Source: Gluconacetobacter tumulicola
GTDB taxonomy: Bacteria > Pseudomonadota > Alphaproteobacteria > Acetobacterales > Acetobacteraceae
NCBI RefSeq assembly: GCF_014174215.1
Contig: NZ_JABEQL010000028.1
Location: 1-53,374, forward strand
Direction: 5' to 3'
Length of the DNA: 53,374 bases
Under the pieces are notes generated by a model. It saw only the letters and a list, made by a program, of their open reading frames with translations, had not been told where the DNA came from and did no database searches. Each line of letters opens with the position of its first letter. Position 1 is the stretch's first letter. Below, in pieces: positions 7,982 through 16,429 of this stretch. Made by a program: the position numbers and the translations under genes.

Positions 7982-10132
7982 TCAGACGAAATCGCGTGCC
8001 GCGCGTCGTGTCCAGTGGCGGTCGCACACGATTGCGCCATCGTGCGTCGCCAGGAAACGTTCGTCATAGAGAAAATGGCTGGCCGTCGAACGCAGGCGCA
8101 CTTCGGCGGCGAGCGTCATCTTTTGACCGGCGATGAGGTAGGAGTTGGTATAGCGGGTGCGCATCTCGGCGCTGTTCGGATCGTCCTCGCGCACGGTACG
8201 CCGGATCCAGAACGAACTGCCCAGGACCTCACCCGTGGCGGGCACGTCGGTCACATCTTCCTGGCGCGACCCGGCTTCCAGCACAAACAGGCGCTGGCCG
8301 GCTGGGCCGCTGACCGTCACGCCATGCAGACGATCGCGGAACGGTGCGGGGGACGCGAAACCCGCATAACGTCCGACCAGCGTCTCGAATGGCGGCGATG
8401 TCGTGACCCCGGCCGGGGCAGCGGGCAATTCCACCGAGGAGGCGCCGGTGACCAGGGTCAATGTCACCCGCTCCGGCGACGGCCATGTGACCGGCCACCA
8501 GGCCTCGCTGATCGCGATGCGTATCCGGCTGCCGGCAGCGAACCGATGGCAGGCGAACAGACCACGCAGCACCACGTCATAGGCTCGGCCGGGCTCCAGC
8601 GGCGTGGGCGCGGCATCGTCCGCGCGATGGGTCAGGTTCAGAACGGCGTTGCTGACCGGGTCGGATGTACCGTCCGGATGCACCATGTTGAGTCGGACGA
8701 AGAGTTTTGTCACCGGCCTGTCGCTGCGCACGCGCAGGCGAAAGACGGGCTGGCCGAGCAGATCGAAATCGGCTCCAAGCGGCGCGCTGTCGAAGGTCAG
8801 CGACAGCGCGTCGTCTCCCGATTGTTCGCGCCAGCAGGTCGCGGGATCGCCGCTGCTGTAGGTCGCGGGCGTCGCGAAGCCGATCGCCTGGTTGGCGACA
8901 TGACGTCGTTCGGTCGGCGGGGCGGCGGATGCATCCAGCGTGCCGTCATTCAGCACCAGACGCCGCCATGCCTGATCCGGCGGCGGCCAGGACGGGCTGG
9001 CGATCCATGCCCCTGGCGTATCCTGGGGAAATGTCGCGGCCGGTGGGGCATCCTCGCGGAATGCCCATAATACCGGGCCGTCCATTACGCCATTCTGCTC
9101 GCCCAACAGCCAGCGACGCCAGAAACGTGCCTCCAGCGGCAGCCAGTCCACCCCCGGTCCCGGCACCCCGTTCGCCACGAAGGCAGGTGTGCCGTGATGA
9201 CCGGGCGGATCGGGATAGCCCGGCCATTTATGGGTCCAGGGACCGATCAAGGCCTTTTGTGGACAGTGCGGTGCACGCTCCATCATCCGCGAGGCGGCGT
9301 TCACGTAACTGTCCAATTGCCCGGCGACGTGAAACATCGCGCAGTTGAGGCGGCTGTAATCGGTGATCGAGCCATAGCGCCATGTCGCGTCGAGGCGCTG
9401 ATGCGCGCCCCAGACGATGGCGATCGGCATCACGGCCGCCAGACGCTGCCCCCACAGTGCTCGCCAGCGCGGCCCGACCACGCGCGGATCGGGTGGACCG
9501 CGCAGGATAACCTGCCACTCCATCCCCCAATCGAGTTGGGCCGCCAGCAGGCATCCGCCGCGATAATGGATATCGTCCAGATAGCGCTGTTCGGTGCCGC
9601 AGGCCGAAACGATGGCGCGCAGCGCGGGCGGCGCCTTGGCGGCGGCCTGTAGACCCGAAAACGAGCCATAGGAAATGCCACGCATGCCGACGTGGCCGTT
9701 GCACCAGGCCTGCCGCGCCGTCCAGGCGATCACTTCCAGCGCATCGTCCTGTTCCGGCGGCAGATATTCATCAAGGATCACCCCTTCAGAATCGCCGGAG
9801 CCCCGGATATCGACGCGCAGCAACCCGATCCCGCTCGCGGCCAGCGCCGGACCGGCTATATCGTCGCGATACCGGTAACCGTCCCGTTTCCGATAGGGAA
9901 GATATTCGATCACGACCCCCGTCGGCCGGCTGTCGGCATCGGCGGGCAGGAACAGGCGCGCGGCCAGCCGGACGCCATCCGGCATCGGGATCCAGAGATT
10001 TTCCACCACTCTGACCCGAGGGTCGTCCAGGGCGACGGCAGGTTGTCCGGCGGCCATTACCCGGCTGCCGTCGAGCATGGAAGAACCAGTTGCCAGAGCG
10101 CCCAGAAATGCACGACGTCGCAGAAAGACCAT
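7982..10132 (-). CDS. CocE/NonD-family (S15) hydrolase, exported
   Basis: 716 residues. The N-terminus MVFLRRRAFLGALATGSSML looks like a Tat-type or Sec signal peptide. The S15 catalytic domain contains LPYRKRDGYRYRD, VDIRGSGDSEG and the nucleophile elbow GMRGISYGSFSG (Ser154). The C-terminal half is the jelly-roll domain of X-Pro dipeptidyl-peptidases and cocaine esterase, with an extra tail of about 60 residues. The family cleaves esters or N-terminal dipeptides. In this cluster, hydrolysis of a choline or carnitine ester in the periplasm is a reasonable guess, but no residue fixes the substrate. It starts 6 bp after the damaged TonB-dependent receptor ends, so the two were once one transcript. 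Confidence 0.82.
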   Translation of the reverse strand: MVFLRRRAFLGALATGSSMLDGSRVMAAGQPAVALDDPRVRVVENLWIPMPDGVRLAARLFLPADADSRPTGVVIEYLPYRKRDGYRYRDDIAGPALAASGIGLLRVDIRGSGDSEGVILDEYLPPEQDDALEVIAWTARQAWCNGHVGMRGISYGSFSGLQAAAKAPPALRAIVSACGTEQRYLDDIHYRGGCLLAAQLDWGMEWQVILRGPPDPRVVGPRWRALWGQRLAAVMPIAIVWGAHQRLDATWRYGSITDYSRLNCAMFHVAGQLDSYVNAASRMMERAPHCPQKALIGPWTHKWPGYPDPPGHHGTPAFVANGVPGPGVDWLPLEARFWRRWLLGEQNGVMDGPVLWAFREDAPPAATFPQDTPGAWIASPSWPPPDQAWRRLVLNDGTLDASAAPPTERRHVANQAIGFATPATYSSGDPATCWREQSGDDALSLTFDSAPLGADFDLLGQPVFRLRVRSDRPVTKLFVRLNMVHPDGTSDPVSNAVLNLTHRADDAAPTPLEPGRAYDVVLRGLFACHRFAAGSRIRIAISEAWWPVTWPSPERVTLTLVTGASSVELPAAPAGVTTSPPFETLVGRYAGFASPAPFRDRLHGVTVSGPAGQRLFVLEAGSRQEDVTDVPATGEVLGSSFWIRRTVREDDPNSAEMRTRYTNSYLIAGQKMTLAAEVRLRSTASHFLYDERFLATHDGAIVCDRHWTRRAARDFV

Positions 10133-10138
10133 GCCGGT

Positions 10139-12540
10139 TCAGAACCCCGCGCGGATCGTGCCGAAATACTGACGTGGTGCGCCGACCAAGAAGGATTGGT
10201 AATCACCGGTCATCGGCAATCCGTTCTCGCCCATTGTCGCGATGTATTTCGTATTGGTCAGGTTATAGATATTGAATTCGAACGTCAGATCCTTCACGAA
10301 CCCGAATCCCCTGCCCAGGCTGCCGAAATGATAGCGCGCACCGAGGGATTCCAGCCAGTAATGGGGAACCTTCATGTCCCCGGTATAGCTGAAATTCCGC
10401 GTCCCCATGTAAGTGGTGTCGAAATGCGTGTCGAAATTCTTCCAAGTGTATGACAGGCTGTTCTTGTACATGAACCGGGGATAGGCGACGACCTGCTGCC
10501 CCCGGAGGTGATAGGTAACACCCGGTTCGACCAGATTGTCGTCGAAGGTGGCGTGGTTGTAGCTGATGCTGTTATAGATCGACAGGCTGCGGATCGGCGT
10601 CAGGGTCAGCCCCGCATCGACGCCGTTCATCGTCACGCCACCGACATTCGCTACGGTGGAAATCGGATTGACGATCGAACCGGACGTGATCTGTTGCAGA
10701 CGATTCTTGAAATTGGTGTGATAGGCATAGAGCGATGCCTGCACCAGAGAATCCGTGAAGCGGTAGCCCACGGCATAATTCCAGTCGGTTTCAGGTTTCA
10801 GGCCGCCCTGTTTCTGCAGCAGATCATATGTGCTCTGGCTGAGCGCAAAGGGCGAGGCACCCTGTTTGTAGGCGGCGATCGGATAGGATTTCACGTTTTC
10901 CGTGATATCGAAGAACAGTTCATGATGTTTGATGAAATACCAGTCGGCGCTGATATGCGGCAGGAATGCCTTGGCGATGGTGATTGACCCGGCGGCGATC
11001 GCACTGGTGCCGGTATAGGATTCGAGACTCTGCGTGTCTCAGGCCCGTGCCGTCTGCAAGAGCGAGCGGAAAAAAAAATTCAGCGCCAGATTCGGAAGGG
11101 GACTGTAGGTATCCTCGGCGAAACCGGTGAAGCTGTTGGAATTGATCTGCTCGCGCCAGAGCTGTGCGAAAGGCGCCGGCAACGACCCCAGGGAGTTGAC
11201 GGGCGATCCCTCGCCCAACAGCGGCTGCTGGAATGCCCAGCGGCCGATGTCGGTATGGAAGCCTTCGTACCAGATACCGGTGCTGATATGATTATGCGCG
11301 ATATCGTAATGCAGAGCGGAGGTGATGCCGCCGCGCTGACTATGCTGGAGGGTCATCTGATCGATCAGCGGCGCGCCGTTGGGCGAGGATACGTACGGGC
11401 TGGCCCACGTGCCGCGCGAATATAGCCCGTGCCCGTAGGCGACGCTATCCCAGCTGAGCCGATCGGTCAGCATGAAATGGAAATTCATGCCACCGAGATA
11501 ATCACGTTCGACAGTGCCGCCATCGTAATAGGAGGCATCCCATGGATCGGACATCTTGCTGTAACCGGCTGGCAGTGCGCCGCCCGGCAGGCCGTTCAGC
11601 GACAGAGCCGAACGATAGGCTTTTTCATAGGCATTGGGTGTGCCGATGAAATTGTCTATATTGTATCCGCCATTCTTCAGCATGTCGAATGACATATCCT
11701 GGTAATTGTACAGATCGAAATCCGACCAGTCAAAATAGGCAGAGATCGAACTGGATTCACGAATCGGCTGAACGAACTTGGCATTGACCTGCTGCGAAAA
11801 CTGGTTGCCGCCGCCTTTCCATTTGTCGGTATTGTTGCGCATGTAGGAAATATAGAAACGCGAGCCCTGGGCATTCAGATCGCCGGAATCGCCCCGGAGA
11901 TAAGTATGGAACATATCGTTGCTGCCGAACGTCTGTACGATCTTCGCACCCATCTTGTGACTGGGATCGGACGAGTGGAATGCCACCGCACCGCCCAGAT
12001 TGCTGGTCGAGGCGGTATCTTCCGCGCCGGCGCTCATCGTTGCATCCATACGCGAAACATTTTCGGAACTGATGGCGGCCACCGAATTCAGGCCGTTCAT
12101 GCTGTGGAATTCCTGGTCGCCCAATGGAATGCCATCCAGCGTCATGCCGATCTGGTTCTGGGAAAACCCATGCATGTAAAACTGGTTCGACCAGGTATCC
12201 GATCCCTGGGGATCGTCGGACTGGAACATCACGCCGGGCATCTGGGCCAGGACCTTCAGCGGATTGGTGCCCGGCACGGATTTCGCGATCAGATCCTGCC
12301 CCACCACGACGGATGTGGCACGTGCTTTGCGCAGACCGACCACGCTAAATGTTTCGGCTTTCGGTGCGGCATGCGCTGCGTGCGACCGGCTGGCGGGCGG
12401 TCCTGCTGCCGGCAGGACGGGGTTTGCCTTTGGTGCCGGACCGGCCGGCGATTTCTTCGCCGCCATGGCGCCATGGCGCCATGCGACGAAGTGGCAAGGA
12501 GAAAACCGTAGAACGCGGGCACAAGGCGGAGTTTCTTCAT
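10139..12540 (-). pseudogene. TonB-dependent outer-membrane receptor, broken twice
   Basis: The intact ancestor would be about 798 residues. The signal peptide begins at 12540 (MKKLRLVPAFYGFLLATSSHGAMA). The mature receptor continues in another frame from AAKKSPAGP. Then come the plug (SVPGTNPLKVLAQMPGVMF, LDGIPLGDQEFHSMNG) and the barrel, ending at a terminal Phe (FGTIRAGF). Two lesions are visible. An 8-bp tandem duplication at 12462-12483 throws the signal peptide out of frame, and an in-frame TGA at 11039-11041 splits the barrel (both halves keep one frame). A run of nine A bases lies at 11069-11077. Ancestrally it probably imported a trimethylammonium compound or its conjugate for the CocE-type hydrolase just downstream. 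Sequencing error is possible for either lesion. Confidence 0.85.
12462..12483. repeat. 8-bp tandem duplication in the signal-peptide region
   Basis: The unit gccatggc occurs 2.75 times in a row. Deleting one unit joins the signal peptide (ending SSHGAMA) to the mature receptor (AAKKSPAGP) in one frame. The repeat is therefore either the inactivating mutation or a slip site able to switch the receptor on and off. Inside the repeat, an ATG still allows a receptor without a signal peptide to be translated. Confidence 0.85.
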
Positions 12541-12673
12541 TTCGGTGGTCTCTCCTGGCATGAGCCGCACCTGATTGATGCCCATGCGAAATCGGATCGA
12601 ACTGGTCCTCATTATTGGAGGAATATGTCAGGGATTGTAGAAGGTTTCAGACAGCCGCTTGCATAGTTATGAC

Positions 12674-12710
12674 ATCGAATCAATAAGTTTGGAAAACGTA
12701 TTGATTCGAT
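12674..12710. promoter_or_regulatory. 12-bp perfect inverted repeat upstream of the TonB receptor
   Basis: Arms atcgaatcaata (12674-12685) and tattgattcgat (12699-12710) are exact inverted repeats 13 bp apart. They lie in the 382-bp non-coding gap between the receptor (start 12540) and the end of the MFS gene (12923). The arms are AT-rich and the spacing gives about 2.4 helical turns between their outer halves. That suits a dimeric regulator site for the receptor promoter better than a terminator. Nothing else is recognised in the gap. Confidence 0.5.
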
Positions 12711-12922
12711 TCAGGATGATCATGAGGTGTTCGAATCGGAGCAGTCCATTGAAGATGGATGGAATTCACTGCTGAAAAGGCGACAGAAAATGTCGGGAAA
12801 CCGCGCATCCGAAATGTGCGATGCCTGCATCGCTCTCCGGTCCTCGCAGCCAGAGAAAAATCGTTCGGAAAACTCTGATCAAAAACGATCCGGTTTTCCG
12901 GAAACAGGTCAGAGAGGATATC

Positions 12923-14353
12923 CTACGCTCCTGACGCAACCGTGACTCCTTCAACACCCCCCCCCTTCTGGCGAAAACGCCAGATCCGGGCGGAAAACAG
13001 AAGCAGCAGCAGCATGTAGGCGGCGGAGCCCAGCCCGACATTGAGCGAGACGGCCTGTGCCAATGCATCGTCCGGGGCGACAAAGCGGGCGGTTTCGGCG
13101 ATCAGGGTCGGTGCGAACGCACCCGGCAGCGCCAGGCAGAGGAATTGCAGGGCGAAGACACGTCCCATGAAGCGGGCTGGCGTGATGGCGGCGACCGCGA
13201 CGTAATAGGAGGCGTTGATCGTGCCCTGAAGTGTGTATATCGCGCCGATCAGGGTAAAGACCATCTGATGGCTGGACACGTGCAGGATCAGCGTCTGGAT
13301 CAGGGCCATGAGTGCGCTGGCAACGATGGTGACGTGCAGGGCCGCGTCCGGCCCGGTGCGGCGGGTGACGACGTCTACCAGCAGGCCGCCGCCCAGTGTC
13401 CCCGCCAGACTGAGCGACATGCCCAGCAGCCCGATCATGCGGCCAATCTCGGCCTCGCTGATGCCCCAGCTTTCATGCAGTACGGCGGGCGTCCACAGAA
13501 AGCCGGCATTGGGGATGGACCAGACGATGCTGTAGGCGAGGGAAGGCCAGTAGAGCCACCAGGTGCGGCGCAGGAAGGCCACGGTCTCGCGCAGGCTGGC
13601 GGTGGCGGTAGGGTCGGCGGTCGACCGGTCGCGCTTCGGTTCGGCGATCAGCAGCACCAGTGCGGTCAGCGGCAATGTGCTCAGGCCAGGCAAGGCCAGC
13701 ACGATCTGCCAGGGGCGGAAGGTGCCGATAATCGGCCAATGGGCGAACACGCCCGCATCGGCGGCGCGGATCAGGCGACCGCTGACATAGAAGCTGACGC
13801 CGCTTCCCAGGGAATAGAAGCCCCAATAAAGGCTGAAGGGCAGGCCCCGGCGTTCCGGCGGGAACAGGTCACGCAGGATCGATTGCGAGGCGGGTTTCAG
13901 CACGCCGTCCGCCACCGCACCGCCCGCGCGTGCGCCGAACAGCGGCCAGAACCCGCGCGCCAGACCGGTCAGCATCGACATCGTGGCCCAGATGCAGCCG
14001 GTGCCGAACAGCAGGCGTTTGCGGCTGAAGCGATCGACGAGAATGCCGGCGGGAATCAGGATGCAACTCGACACCGCCATGTTGGCGAAGCCGAGCAGGA
14101 AACTGACTTCCACCCGCGTCAGCGCCAGATCGCGTCGGATGCGTTCGATGACCAGACTCAATCCGCCCTGATCGACGGAATCCAGCGCCGCGAACAGGCA
14201 TAATACCGCCAGGGTGGTGGCCGGACGATCCGCGATGCGGCGCCAGAGCGGGGGCGCGCGGGTCGCGGAGGACGGCGCGGTGTCCGTCAGGATCTTGAGC
14301 CCGACGTCAAGGCGTGCCTGCCTGCGCGACCAGGATCGGGGCGTGTCGTGCAC
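12923..14353 (-). CDS. MFS transporter
   Basis: 476 residues with about 12 hydrophobic segments. The loop 2-3 motif of the major facilitator superfamily reads ILVDRFSRKRLL. The first helix (TTLAVLCLFAALDSVDQGGLS) and the central loop (about 225-255, charged) are typical. It is probably a proton symporter in the inner membrane. Its place next to carnitine, choline-sulfate and betaine genes suggests uptake of one of these or of gamma-butyrobetaine, but the family does not prove it. The first 30 residues before the first helix are long, and the real start may lie 10-20 codons inside. It is on the same strand as the dioxygenase operon upstream (gap 119 bp). Confidence 0.82.
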   Translation of the reverse strand: MHDTPRSWSRRQARLDVGLKILTDTAPSSATRAPPLWRRIADRPATTLAVLCLFAALDSVDQGGLSLVIERIRRDLALTRVEVSFLLGFANMAVSSCILIPAGILVDRFSRKRLLFGTGCIWATMSMLTGLARGFWPLFGARAGGAVADGVLKPASQSILRDLFPPERRGLPFSLYWGFYSLGSGVSFYVSGRLIRAADAGVFAHWPIIGTFRPWQIVLALPGLSTLPLTALVLLIAEPKRDRSTADPTATASLRETVAFLRRTWWLYWPSLAYSIVWSIPNAGFLWTPAVLHESWGISEAEIGRMIGLLGMSLSLAGTLGGGLLVDVVTRRTGPDAALHVTIVASALMALIQTLILHVSSHQMVFTLIGAIYTLQGTINASYYVAVAAITPARFMGRVFALQFLCLALPGAFAPTLIAETARFVAPDDALAQAVSLNVGLGSAAYMLLLLLFSARIWRFRQKGGGVEGVTVASGA

Positions 14354-14447
14354 CCAGGGGCAGGCAGGTCGCCACGCAGATCCCGCTGATCATCAGCAGC
14401 ACGGCGGCCAGTTCCCACGGACGTAGCGCCGTGCGTGACAGGAGGGC
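14307..14447 (-). pseudogene. Possible C-terminal remnant of an EamA/DMT transporter
   Basis: About 46 codons read ALRPWELAAVLLMISGICVATCLPLG, which looks like the last helix and tail of a drug/metabolite (EamA) exporter. The rest of such a gene is absent: upstream the frame enters the 3' end of the dioxygenase, and downstream it overlaps the MFS start in another frame. I take it as a leftover from a deletion between the dioxygenase and MFS genes. A chance hydrophobic frame is the alternative. Confidence 0.3.
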
Positions 14448-14472
14448 ACGGTGGGGGCGATCCGTGATGGTG

Positions 14473-15720
14473 CTATCCTGTCTGGCGTGAGAGGATGCGG
14501 ATGCGCGAGCGGACCTCGTCGCGATCGACATACACGCCCTGCAGATGGCGTGCGCCGCTGCGCGGATCGAAGGCACGTCGTGCATGCATCATCCGGCGAT
14601 TGTCGAACACCCACATGTCGCCCGGTGTCAGCCGTCGTTCGATACGGAAGCGTGCATCGCGCGTCATGGCCTGGAATTGGCGCAGGGCGGCATAGAGGGC
14701 GGGCATCTGCTCGGTGGGTGCGTCGATCGGTCCGCGCAGGAAATTGGCGAAGCGAATCTCGCTCACCGCGCCTTCGGTATCCAGCGCGATCAGTGGCGCG
14801 GACCAGCGGTAATCGGTGCGGTCGTCGCGGTTCCAACTGGGCAGCGGCATCGTGGTGAGCATCGCGAAATGTGCCGGATAATCCGCACGCATCGCCTGGG
14901 CGATGGCGAAGCCATCGACGAAGATGCTCTCGCCGCCGGTGGCGTCGTTCACCAGGCAATGCAGGAATTGATAGCCCGGCTGCAATTCGCGGGTCGGCAG
15001 GTCGGTATGCGGCGGCAGGTTGACGGCGGTATAGGCCGCACTGTCAGGCGTGGGTTTCGAGCGGACATCGAAGACACGGCCGAAATTGGTCTCCCGTACA
15101 TGGGAAATGCGCTCGGCGGGACCGAGCAGAGCGTTCGGTTCGGTTGGAACATCGCGGACCAGCGTCAGCCCGGAATCGCGCAACGCGACGAGCCAGTCCA
15201 GCAGCCCGGCCGGATCGGTCATGATCTGGTCATGGGTGAAAACTCCCAGCCCATCGGCATGCTCCGCGCCCCAGATGAAGAGCTTGGGTGTCTGCGCCCG
15301 ACGCTCGGCGCGGGAGGCGGGGTCCGTGGCGTGGGCGCGCAGCCAGCCGGCGGGATAGGCGCTCGCATGGCCGTCCGACCACTCGACCTGCAGGGTCTGG
15401 CCTTCCGCCGGATCGCTGACGACGCTGTGGGCCGGCATGTCGGAGATGCGTACGGCGGCGGCGGCCAGCGTGTCAGGCGCATCAACGATCTCGAAAACCT
15501 GTTCTCGGGTCAGGGGAAGAACGCATTCGTTGCATGGACAATTGTCACGCAGGAAAAACGGGTTGAACTGCGTCCGGCGGCGGTCATCCCAGACCAGCGT
15601 GACCGCCCCATCCGTCGTTTCAGCGTCGGTCAGGGTGCGTTCGGTGCGGAATGGACGCCAATCGACGACGATGGGAACAGAATCCGTCATGGTGGGGGAC
15701 AATGTGAGGGTGATCGTCAT
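14473..15720 (-). CDS. Gamma-butyrobetaine-hydroxylase-like Fe(II)/2-oxoglutarate dioxygenase
   Basis: 415 residues. The N-terminal domain (about 30-135) has the zinc-site cysteines CPCNEC (Cys61, Cys63, Cys66) and His118, as in BBOX. The C-terminal double-stranded beta-helix carries His238 and Asp240 (HTDLPTRELQPG), the distal His379 (FDNRRMMHARRAF), and Arg391 (GARHLQGVYVD) for 2-oxoglutarate. All catalytic residues of gamma-butyrobetaine dioxygenase are present, so the likely reaction is gamma-butyrobetaine plus O2 and 2-oxoglutarate to L-carnitine. Its product would feed the carnitine dehydrogenase 10 kb away. The start at 15720 overlaps the HD gene stop (ATGA), which indicates coupling; Met11 is an alternative. 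Trimethyllysine hydroxylase is a less likely reading. Confidence 0.85.
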   Translation of the reverse strand: MTITLTLSPTMTDSVPIVVDWRPFRTERTLTDAETTDGAVTLVWDDRRRTQFNPFFLRDNCPCNECVLPLTREQVFEIVDAPDTLAAAAVRISDMPAHSVVSDPAEGQTLQVEWSDGHASAYPAGWLRAHATDPASRAERRAQTPKLFIWGAEHADGLGVFTHDQIMTDPAGLLDWLVALRDSGLTLVRDVPTEPNALLGPAERISHVRETNFGRVFDVRSKPTPDSAAYTAVNLPPHTDLPTRELQPGYQFLHCLVNDATGGESIFVDGFAIAQAMRADYPAHFAMLTTMPLPSWNRDDRTDYRWSAPLIALDTEGAVSEIRFANFLRGPIDAPTEQMPALYAALRQFQAMTRDARFRIERRLTPGDMWVFDNRRMMHARRAFDPRSGARHLQGVYVDRDEVRSRIRILSRQTG

Positions 15721-16283
15721 GGGCGGAGTCTCGTCTTGGTCTGTGGCCCCCAGGCGGGACGGGTGAAGATGGCGTCAAGGGCGGGCATGAAGGCGTCGAT
15801 CGGCATCGTGTCGTAATCGGGATCGAACGCTTTCTGATCCCAGTGATCGGTGAACAGCGCGGTACGCGCGAAGGCCGGATGCCCGCGATAGGCGTCGCGG
15901 GCATGGCGGTCGCCCCCGAAATATTGTGCGTAGAAATAGCCCTGGAATTCTTCGTGATGATGCACCAACCACGCGTTTTCGGGCGAGACATAAGGCGCGA
16001 TCATGGTGGCGGCGAATGGGCCGTGATTGGTTGGTGCCAGCACGTCGCCGATATCGTGGATCAGCGCGCAGACCACGGTTTCCTCGTCGGCCTGGGCACG
16101 AAAGGCGCGGGTTGCGGTTTGCAGGCTATGTTCATATCGATCGACTGGATAGCCCAGGTCCAGATGCTTCAGGGCCTGTAGCGCGGCGACGATTTCGCCG
16201 ACCAGTCCTTGCTGGAAACGTTCAAATTTTTCGCCGATCGGTTTCCAGTCCTCGGCGGTGGCCTCGTCGAAACTGCGGAACAT
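15717..16283 (-). CDS. HD-domain protein, putative mixed-valent di-iron oxygenase (TmpB/PhnZ-like)
   Basis: 188 residues, one HD domain. Candidate metal ligands in order are His52 (YEHSLQTA), His76-Asp77 (ALIHDIGD), His87 (TNHGPFA), one of His108-110 (LVHHHEEF) and Asp149 (DHWDQKAF). This spacing agrees with HD-type di-iron oxygenases such as PhnZ and TmpB, and Asp149 matches the conserved C-terminal Asp of PhnZ. The Tyr/Glu pair that PhnZ uses seven to ten residues before the first His is not conserved in the same way. Its neighbours are two BBOX-like dioxygenases, the same company TmpB keeps. A C-P or C-C bond-cleaving oxygenase acting on a hydroxylated trimethylammonium compound is my inference. 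A phosphohydrolase is the conservative alternative. Confidence 0.75.
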   Translation of the reverse strand: MFRSFDEATAEDWKPIGEKFERFQQGLVGEIVAALQALKHLDLGYPVDRYEHSLQTATRAFRAQADEETVVCALIHDIGDVLAPTNHGPFAATMIAPYVSPENAWLVHHHEEFQGYFYAQYFGGDRHARDAYRGHPAFARTALFTDHWDQKAFDPDYDTMPIDAFMPALDAIFTRPAWGPQTKTRLRP

Positions 16284-16351
16284 CCTTGTCTCCTGGCTTG
16301 GAGTTTTCTCTTCTTTTTCTGAAGAAAAGGCAGAGAAACGATTTTCGTTTG

Positions 16352-16378
16352 TTTATATATCGGAATGATATGGTGCAA
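16352..16378 (-). promoter_or_regulatory. Possible promoter for the HD/BBOX pair
   Basis: The 146-bp gap between the second dioxygenase (ends 16430) and the HD gene (starts 16283) is unusually AT-rich for this locus. On the minus strand TTGCAC (16378-16373) is followed after 15 bp by TATAAA (16357-16352). An imperfect hairpin (ggcactctttttaaaaagcacc) lies just after the dioxygenase stop and may partly end that transcript. Short spacing makes the promoter call weak. Confidence 0.3.
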
Positions 16379-16429
16379 AGGCTCCTGAACGGATAAAAGT
16401 TTCCTGGTGCTTTTTAAAAAGAGTGCCGT

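Noticed and set aside
12727-12945. Short frame in the gap between the TonB receptor and the MFS gene
   Set aside because: No ribosome site, and it overlaps the MFS end. The gap is better explained by regulatory sequence.
13145-14203. Open frame of about 350 codons opposite the MFS gene
   Set aside because: It has no hydrophobic pattern and no domain; it mirrors the transporter's codons.
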